From Acephala macrosclerotiorum (Eukaryota; Ascomycota; Leotiomycetes; Helotiales; Mollisiaceae), in the NCBI GenBank assembly GCA_014904845.1, contig MU119368.1, forward strand, positions 57,340 through 121,339: DNA of 64,000 nucleotides, read 5' to 3'. Below, one piece after another: positions 57,497 to 64,000 of the stretch. The position numbers and the translations under genes were made by a program. Every line of letters begins with the position of its first letter. Position 1 is the first letter of the stretch. The notes beneath the pieces are model-generated. The model was not told the origin of the DNA. It did not search any database and was given only the letters and a program-made list of their open reading frames with translations.

Positions 57497-60481
57497 CAGT
57501 CTTGGGCACGGTATTTCCGGTAAAAACCGTGATTATATTGAATAAATAACTTATTCTTTACTCGTTGAATGAATGGTTATTTAATAATTTAACGGTATTT
57601 GAATAATTACTTGAATATTCAATCAAATGACTCGTAAAATTGTAAGTCCGGCCCCGCAGCCAATAGAATTGCTCGGTTACTTTTTAGTTTTAAATAGAAT
57701 CTCGCACAAACAATAGTACTATAAAGAATTATTATTATCAACACTACTATCTACAATCTATTTACAGTCTTTATTCCATCTAAAAACGAATTAAATATAT
57801 TCCAATAATTTTCTATTACTTTTTCTAGTTTTTTTAAAAGAGAACTGTATTTCCAAGAACTTTTTTAGACTTTTTCGAAGCGGAATAAAACTCTTATTTC
57901 TTCTAATCAAAATGTATTTATATTACTACTTTACAACCGTTCTAAGAAAAGAATTTCTCTTTTTAAACCTACGAACGCGTTCTTTTTCAAAGGTTTATAC
58001 TCTCTTTACAATCGCTTCGTTTATAAGTCTAATTATTGTATAATAATTGTAATATATTTTTAATCAAAATATACAATTTACGAGTTTAAACTCACTAATT
58101 ATTCTTTGATAAAAACGAATAATTACAAAAGCTACTATTAAAAGTATTATTTAACAATTTCTTTAAACTAAAAAAAAGTCAATAAATAGTTTAAAATGAA
58201 AAGAATTGATAAAAAATTTCATTTCTAAAAATTCGAGTTCGATCAAATTTATAACGAACGATATCGCTTTTTATTATTCGAATGGATCATTAAAAACAAT
58301 TTATTTTTCTCTATCGTCGATCAATTAAAAACACGAGTTTTAATCAAATTTCTTTTTTTTACGACGAAGTAAATCTTTCGCAAACTATTGATAAACGATT
58401 TGAAAGTACGATACGAAATAGAAAAAAAGGAATAATATAATATTTTTTAAATACATATAGAATCTAATAAACGCGTTTTTTTTACAATAGATAAATAATT
58501 TGAAAACAATAAATTGAATTATTCTATTGTAACAAAGTATATTATTACGAAAATAAGAAAATATATTTCTATTTTTTTAAATATTATTGAATTTAAAGAA
58601 GTTTTTTATAGTAGAAAATATTTTTACGAGAAACTTTTGATAATTATAAATCGATTTAATATTACTTATACTATTATCGCTATTACTCGAGATAACGTTG
58701 TTTTTAATAATACAATATTTGAAGAATTTGAAATTATCGTCGAAAAAAAATACGAAGAGATAGAAAAAGCAAATAAAGTGTTTAATTTTCTACGATTTAA
58801 TCGTTTTGAAAAAGACGTTCATTGTTATGCGTATATTTATAATATTATAATTCAAGTAAATACGTGGAATTTGTTTTTTTTCAATGTCGAATCTATTTTT
58901 TACTATACAATTTGTATAAGAATATAGTAAATCAAACATTGTAATAAAACGCGTTTAATTTCGTTCGATTTATTTTAATATTATAAATTATATTAAATAT
59001 TTAAAATAAGTAAAAATATATTTTAATATTTTTCAATTTTTGTAATTGTTAAATTTGAATTTAATGTACGTTATTCATATTATATTTGAACTATAAAAAA
59101 AGTAATAAGTTTTACTGATAATAATAAACATTTTATTTTTTTTATTTTTCGTTATTTCGTTTTTATTTTCAAAGGTAAAAAATTATTACATTAAAAGCTC
59201 AAAAGAATATGCGAGAGTTTAAATATTTCTTTTAATAAACTTTTCAATGATATATTTATTTATTAGAATTTTATTGACAAATTGATCAAAATTTTAATTA
59301 AAATAAAAAAACTTTTACAAGTCGTATTACAATTCTAAAAATGGAACGCGTTTGTTCGTGAGTATTTGACGTTAATTAATAAGAATTGGATTATATTAAA
59401 GCAAATCGCGATTTTTTTTAATATCTTTCGATGATTTACGATTCAAATTCAAATTGAGAAATATTTAATTTTTTACAATACAATTCTTGATTATTTTTAT
59501 ATATTACGATAATTGCGAATTTTTCAAGTTTAAGACGATAAATCGTTTTTTTAATTTGTTATTATCGCTGATTACAAAGTTTTCAAAGAATATTATAAAA
59601 AATCTCTTGTAATACGTTATTCTTTCGTTGTTCTAATTTACGATCTTCGATACAAATTTAATTACGTTTTTTATATGTACGACAATGAGAGTAGAATTAA
59701 TGCGACGCAATATAAAAAAGTGAAAACATATTTCGAGTACGTTTATAATTAGTATAAACGTAAATTTGTCGCGATCGCTGTAGTTGTACAAGAGCGAGAG
59801 TAAGAAACAAAGCGCTAGTATATCGCGTAAGATCAACGAATTTTTTTTTCTATCGAAAAAAATAATAAAGATTAGAGAAACAATTTATATCACGACTACG
59901 CAGAATACGTCGTTGTTTAACGCGTTGAAGAGTTTCTAGTTGTCGCTAATATTGAGTTTGAACGATGGTTTAAAGAGTCCGTTTTTAATATTAAAATTAT
60001 TTACGAAAAGATAAAAGATTATTTGCTTAATAAAACTTACGAATATTTTATTATTTGTTAAATAACCCGCGATTTTTTCGCCATTTTTGCAATTTCCGCT
60101 TTTTTCGAACGCGCGTTTAATTACGTTGGTCTTTTAATCTTAAAACGACGAACAAAAATATCTAGTAAAAACGTACGATACGTACTGTGTTTAAAAAACT
60201 GAGAATTTTTAATCGAAATCGATAATAAGAAAGAGATTTTCTTTGATAAAAATAGGAATATTATTTCGCTTACAATTTTTATTTCTATTGTTTTTAGCGC
60301 TACTCAAAATAATCTTTTTATTGTATAATATATTCTCATTTCTCCTTTCAAAAACCAGTATTTTTGAATATTTAATTAAAATCGTTTTTTTTTTTTTTGA
60401 AATTTATATTTTCACCGATTATTTAACCCGGAAAATCTTCATTGAATAATACTAATAATATTGAAACCGCGCTCAAGACTA
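57497..60481 (+). mobile_element. hAT-superfamily DNA transposon, RIP-inactivated, nested in the right arm
   Basis: A 2985-bp element. The terminal inverted repeats are CAGTCTTGGGCACGGT at the left (57497-57512) and the reverse complement of TAGTCTTGAGCGCGGT at the right (60466-60481). The 8-bp target duplication is GGACGGGC on the left (57489-57496) and GAACGAGT on the right (60482-60489). The three differences are all G-to-A or C-to-T, so the right copy is simply the RIPped version. TIR type and 8-bp duplication are hallmarks of hAT. The left 300 bp are much less mutated than the rest. Transposase remnants fill the interior. Confidence 0.9.
58190..60250 (+). pseudogene. Degenerate hAT transposase
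   Basis: Fragments in hAT order with numerous stops. At 58240-58340, NERYRFLLFEWIIKNNLFFS corresponds to the F..LL.WIV.D..PF.VVE motif. In 58514-58927, ITYTIIAITRDNVVFNNTIF matches the SITLDNASNNDT catalytic-core motif, and KDVHCYAYIYNIIIQ matches RC.AHI.NL.VQ. Near 59370-59410, INKNWIILKQIAIFFNIF is the W..L..I...L.PF block. Near 60060-60190, RDFFAIFAISAFFERAFNY and KISSKNVRYVLCLKN are the C-terminal dimerisation region (A.D.LSIP.SS...ER.FS; LSP..VEAL.CL..W). There is no intact frame. Confidence 0.85.
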
Positions 60482-60523
60482 GAACGAGTTTTTTCTTTCG
60501 AAACGAGAAAAACATTTTTTATA
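60482..60523 (-). repeat. Outer tip of the right arm beyond the hAT insertion
   Basis: GAACGAGTTTTTTCTTTCG and GAAACGAGAAAAACATTTTT correspond, with transitions, to the reverse complement of the outer 40 bp of the left arm (GAACGGGCCTTTTCTTTTGG, AACGAGAGAAACATTTTTT). This shows that hAT split a once continuous arm. Confidence 0.8.
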
Positions 60524-60619
60524 CGTAACAAATAATAATAATACTTTAAAATCTACGAGTTTATTTTCTACGAAATTAAAACGACAAAACGACGTTTTTT
60601 CGCTTTTATAAAAAGAATT

Positions 60620-60838
60620 TGTTTGTTTAATCAAATAATCGTTTAATAATCGAATAAAAAAATAAATAAAAAAATAAAATTTTGATTTTATTTTCTTTGG
60701 TAACTACTGTTTTAAAATCTAATTTTTTTAGTTATATAAATAGTTAAATACTTTCTTTAAAAAGAAATAAATAAAATTGAATTATTAATATTAAATTAAA
60801 ATTTTAATATTTTATAATTATTTTTAAACGTATTAATA
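60620..60838 (+). repeat. Isolated LTR related to copia element 2
   Basis: Starts TGTTTGTTTAATCAAATAAT and ends TTAAACGTATTAATA, sharing long stretches (AATAAATAAAATTGAATTAT) with the 229-bp LTRs at 16035 and 21775. No partner LTR or matching 5-bp flanks (GAATT versus AAACT) is visible, so it is a solo or truncated LTR. Confidence 0.7.
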
Positions 60839-61214
60839 AAACTTTTTATTATTTATTATTTTTTGCTTTTTAAAAGTATATACTTTTATCGACAAAGTTA
60901 TTTTACGTTTTATTTTTCCTCGTAAACGTTTTTTATATTAAAACGTATTATATATTTAATAATAATAATTAAAAAAAATATATATAAAATAAAATAAAAA
61001 TATAATAAAAAATATAATAAAATTTTACGTTTATTATATTTTTAATATAAATTTAATAAAAAAGTATTTTTATATTAAAAATTATTATTTTTTTATATAT
61101 TAATATTTTAAATATTAATTTAATTATATATTATAAATTATATAATTTGTAATAATATTTTTTAATTAAATTAAATTTTTTTTATTATTATAATAAAAAA
61201 ATTTTTTCGTTTTA
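60839..61214. repeat. AT-rich spacer
   Basis: RIP-type A/T sequence between the isolated LTR and the next foldback unit. No gene is seen. Confidence 0.5.
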
Positions 61215-63150
61215 AAAAAAAAACTCGTTTAATAATTTATTAAACGAATTAATAACAAACGAGTTTTTTTTTTAATATTTAATATATATTTTATTTTATA
61301 AATTTTATAAAAACGTTTTTATAAAAAATTATACAATTTTCAATTTTAATAATTTATTTTTATTTTAAGTTTTAAATTAATAGTTTTGAATTTAAATATT
61401 TTATAAAAATTTAAAATTAAAATAATTTTATTAGATAATAAAATAAATAAATTAATAAATTTTTTAATATTTAAAATAAAAACGTATTACGAAATTTTAT
61501 ATTATTAAAAAATTTTTTTTTAAAATTTTCGTTTTTTATATTAAATTATTTTATTTAATATATAATTTTAAAACTTTTTTTAAAAATTATATAATCGTAA
61601 AATAATTTTAATATTTAAAATAAAAACGTATTTTTAATAAAAAAAAGTTTTAAATTTTTTATTTTATATTTAATTATTATAATTAATTCTATTAATTATA
61701 AAAAATTATTTATTAAAAAAAAACTTTTTAAAACTTTTTTTTAAAAATTATATAATTATAAAAATATTTTAATATTTAAAATAAAAACGTATTTATTATA
61801 AAATTTTATTTTAAAATTTTTATTTTTATATTTAATTATTATAATCTATTTAATTAATTTAAATTACTTTATTTAATATATAATTTTAAAAAAAAAAATT
61901 TTAAATTTTTTTTAAAAATTGTATAATTATAAAAATATTTAATATTTAAAATAAAAATATATTTAAAAAATTTTATTAAAAAAACAATTATCGATTTTAA
62001 TATTTAAAATAAAAACGTATTTAAAAAATTTTAATATTTTTTATTAAAAAAATAATTATCGATTTTAATATTTAAAATAATAATTTATTTAAAAAATTTA
62101 TAATTACGATTTTTATTAAATATAATTATATTTAATTAATTTATATAATAATAAATTAATAAAATTATTTAAAATTTAAAATTTAATAATATTTAATTAA
62201 ATTTTAATTTATTTTTAAATATTAAATTATTTATATAATAATTTAAATTAATATTTATTTATTCGATTTAAAAATTAATATTAATTTATATATATATAAT
62301 ATTAATATTTTTTATAATAAACGATTTTATTTAAATTTAATTAATTTATTAAAAATTTTATAATTACGAAATTTCAAATTAATATATAATTAATTTAATA
62401 AAAAATATTAAAATTTTAATTTATATACGATTATATTACGTTTATAAATATAATATATTAATTAATTTAAAATATATAAAACTTAAAAATAAATTAAAAT
62501 TTAATTAAATATTATTAAATTTCAAATTTTAAACGATTTTATTAATTTATTATTACGCAAATTAATAAAATAATAATTATAAAACTTTTAAATACGTTTT
62601 TATTTTAAATATTAAAATATTTATTTATTTATTTAAATATTAAATAGTTTTATAATTGTATAACTTTTAAAAAAAATTTTAAAATTTTTTTTTAAAATTA
62701 TATATTAAAAAAAATAATTTAAATTAATTTAATATAAAAAATAAAAATTTTAAAAAGTTTTTTTTTAATATAAAATTTTATTAAAATAATAATATATAAA
62801 AATTTATTGTATTTTAATTTTATAATTACGTAATTTTTAAAAAAAATTTAAATTTTTTTTTTTAAAAATTATATATTAAATAAAATAATTTAAATCAATT
62901 ATAATAATTTAATATAAAAAACGAAAATTTTAAAAAATATTTTTTTAAAAATATAAAATTTAACAATATATCTTTATTTCAAATATTAAAAAACTTATTA
63001 ATTTATTAGTTTTTATTATTTAATAAATTATTAAAATCGAAAACTTGATAATTTTTTATAAAAATACTTTTATAAAGTTTATAAAATAAAATATACGTTA
63101 AATAAAAAAAGAAAAAATTCGTTTATTATTAATTCGTTTAATGAATTATT
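61215..63150. repeat. RIPped foldback unit made of two inverted arm copies
   Basis: 61215-about 62300 follows the left arm word for word in mutated form: hairpin relic AACTCGTTTAATAA...TTAAACGAAT, then TTTTATTTTATAAATTTTAT, then AATAATTTATTTTTATTTTA. About 62300-63150 is the same in reverse, ending ATATACGTTAAATAAAAAAA and a hairpin relic near 63118-63145. The unit shows that the arm family can exist as a compact palindromic element of about 1.9 kb without cargo. Confidence 0.75.
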
Positions 63151-63753
63151 AAATAACAAATTTTTTTTACGAATAAATTTATAAAATAAATATATATAAT
63201 AAAAAATTTTATTTATACGTTTTTACGAATAATTATAATAAATTATAAAATATTAAAAAATATTATTTTAAATAAATAATTTTAATAATTAAATTAAATA
63301 ATAAAAACAAATTTAAAATATTATATTAATTATTAATAAAATAATTAAATAAAGTTTTTATTTATAATATAATTTATATATAATAATATTTAAATAAAAA
63401 ATATAAAAAACTTATAAATAATATATAATTTATAATTATTAAATCAATTATATATTATAATAAATATTATAATATTAAATTTATATTTAAAAAAAAAATT
63501 TATTTAATTTATTAAAATATTAAAATAATTTTTTTTTAAATAAATTAAATTATAAAAATATTATAAATTTTAAAAATTGAAATAAATTTAATAAATTTAA
63601 ATATAAAATATAAAATAAAAATTAAATTAAATAAAAAAAATAAATAAAAATTAAAAAAAATTAATAACGTTTTATTATTAAAAATTAAAATTAATAAATA
63701 TAAAAAAATTAAATTTAAAAATAAATAATTAAAAAATAAAAAAATTCGTAAAA

Positions 63754-63793
<40 letters not shown>

Positions 63794-64000
63794 AAAAAAA
63801 AAAAAAAAAAAAAAAAAAAACGTAAAAAAAAAATTTATAAAAATTATAAAAAAATCAATAAACGATTTTACGAATCGCAAATTTATAATAATTTAAAAAA
63901 TTATAAAAACGTTTAAAATAAATATATTTAAAACAAAAAAAATAAAATATTAAAAAATTATTAATAAAAATAAATTAATATAAAATAATTAAATTTTTTT
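63151..64000. repeat. AT-rich DNA to the window end, with a long poly(A) tract
   Basis: Nearly pure A/T. At about 63761-63821 there is a run of some 60 A interrupted by a single T, followed by CGT and more A. This may be a low-complexity expansion or a poorly resolved assembly stretch. No gene is seen. Confidence 0.6.

Noticed and set aside
59633..59836. Minus-strand 67-aa hydrophobic open frame
   Set aside because: It lies antisense within the hAT transposase relic and shows no independent features.
63545..63880. Minus-strand open frame of 111 aa rich in Phe
   Set aside because: It is a by-product of the poly(A)/A-rich tract; Phe runs come from TTT codons and there is no protein-like composition.

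Overview
The window is nuclear DNA of a filamentous ascomycete (Pezizomycotina; gene content and intron style would fit Leotiomycetes, but that is an inference). Genes have short 45-70 nt introns with GTATGT/GTAAGT donors, CTAAC-like branch points and CAG/AAG acceptors. Gene-dense DNA of ordinary composition alternates with long, extremely AT-rich blocks in which the remaining C sits mostly in CpG. This is the mark of repeat-induced point mutation (RIP) of transposons.

Layout. (1) 1-8.6 kb, ordinary genes: a partial secreted intradiol dioxygenase, QCR8 and prohibitin PHB1 head to head (both inner mitochondrial membrane), a 2EXR protein, and an APH-fold phosphotransferase-like protein. (2) 8.6-22.6 kb, a RIP block. 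I could delimit two complete Ty1/copia elements in it, 9288-15488 and 16035-22003. Each has paired LTRs of equal length and an exact 5-bp target duplication. (3) 22.7-28.1 kb, a graveyard of decayed accessory genes: a frameshifted unknown gene, a broken HET gene, a broken conserved fungal gene and a broken secreted-protein gene. (4) 28.5-36.1 kb, healthy genes: NHP2, a 592-aa unknown protein, a Dal5-type MFS transporter and a 2-oxoglutarate/Fe(II) oxygenase. (5) 36-40.7 kb, a transition zone with a HET-type C-terminal relic, an intron-containing tRNA-Leu(AAG) with an abnormal D-loop insertion, a 269-bp MITE-like element and a C2H2 zinc-finger reading frame. (6) 40.7-64 kb, a second RIP block.

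The second block holds the most unusual structure. Two roughly 1.1-kb, hairpin-rich, non-RIPped repeat arms face each other at 43.7-44.9 kb and 56.4-57.5 kb. They enclose about 11.5 kb of AT-rich DNA with one intact GC-normal gene island, a 598-aa single-exon HET protein. Several heavily RIPped copies of the same arm lie at about 45.0-46.2, 50.6-51.7 and 61.2-63.2 kb. A hAT transposon (57497-60481) is nested in the outer hairpin of the right arm. Its 8-bp target duplication differs between sides only by G-to-A and C-to-T changes, and the arm resumes beyond it for about 40 bp.

The housekeeping genes act independently in mitochondria (QCR8, PHB1) and in ribosome/snoRNP biogenesis (NHP2). The accessory part is dominated by HET-type incompatibility genes, one intact and two broken, embedded in transposon debris.

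All calls come from reading the sequence and from remembered family patterns; no database search was possible.
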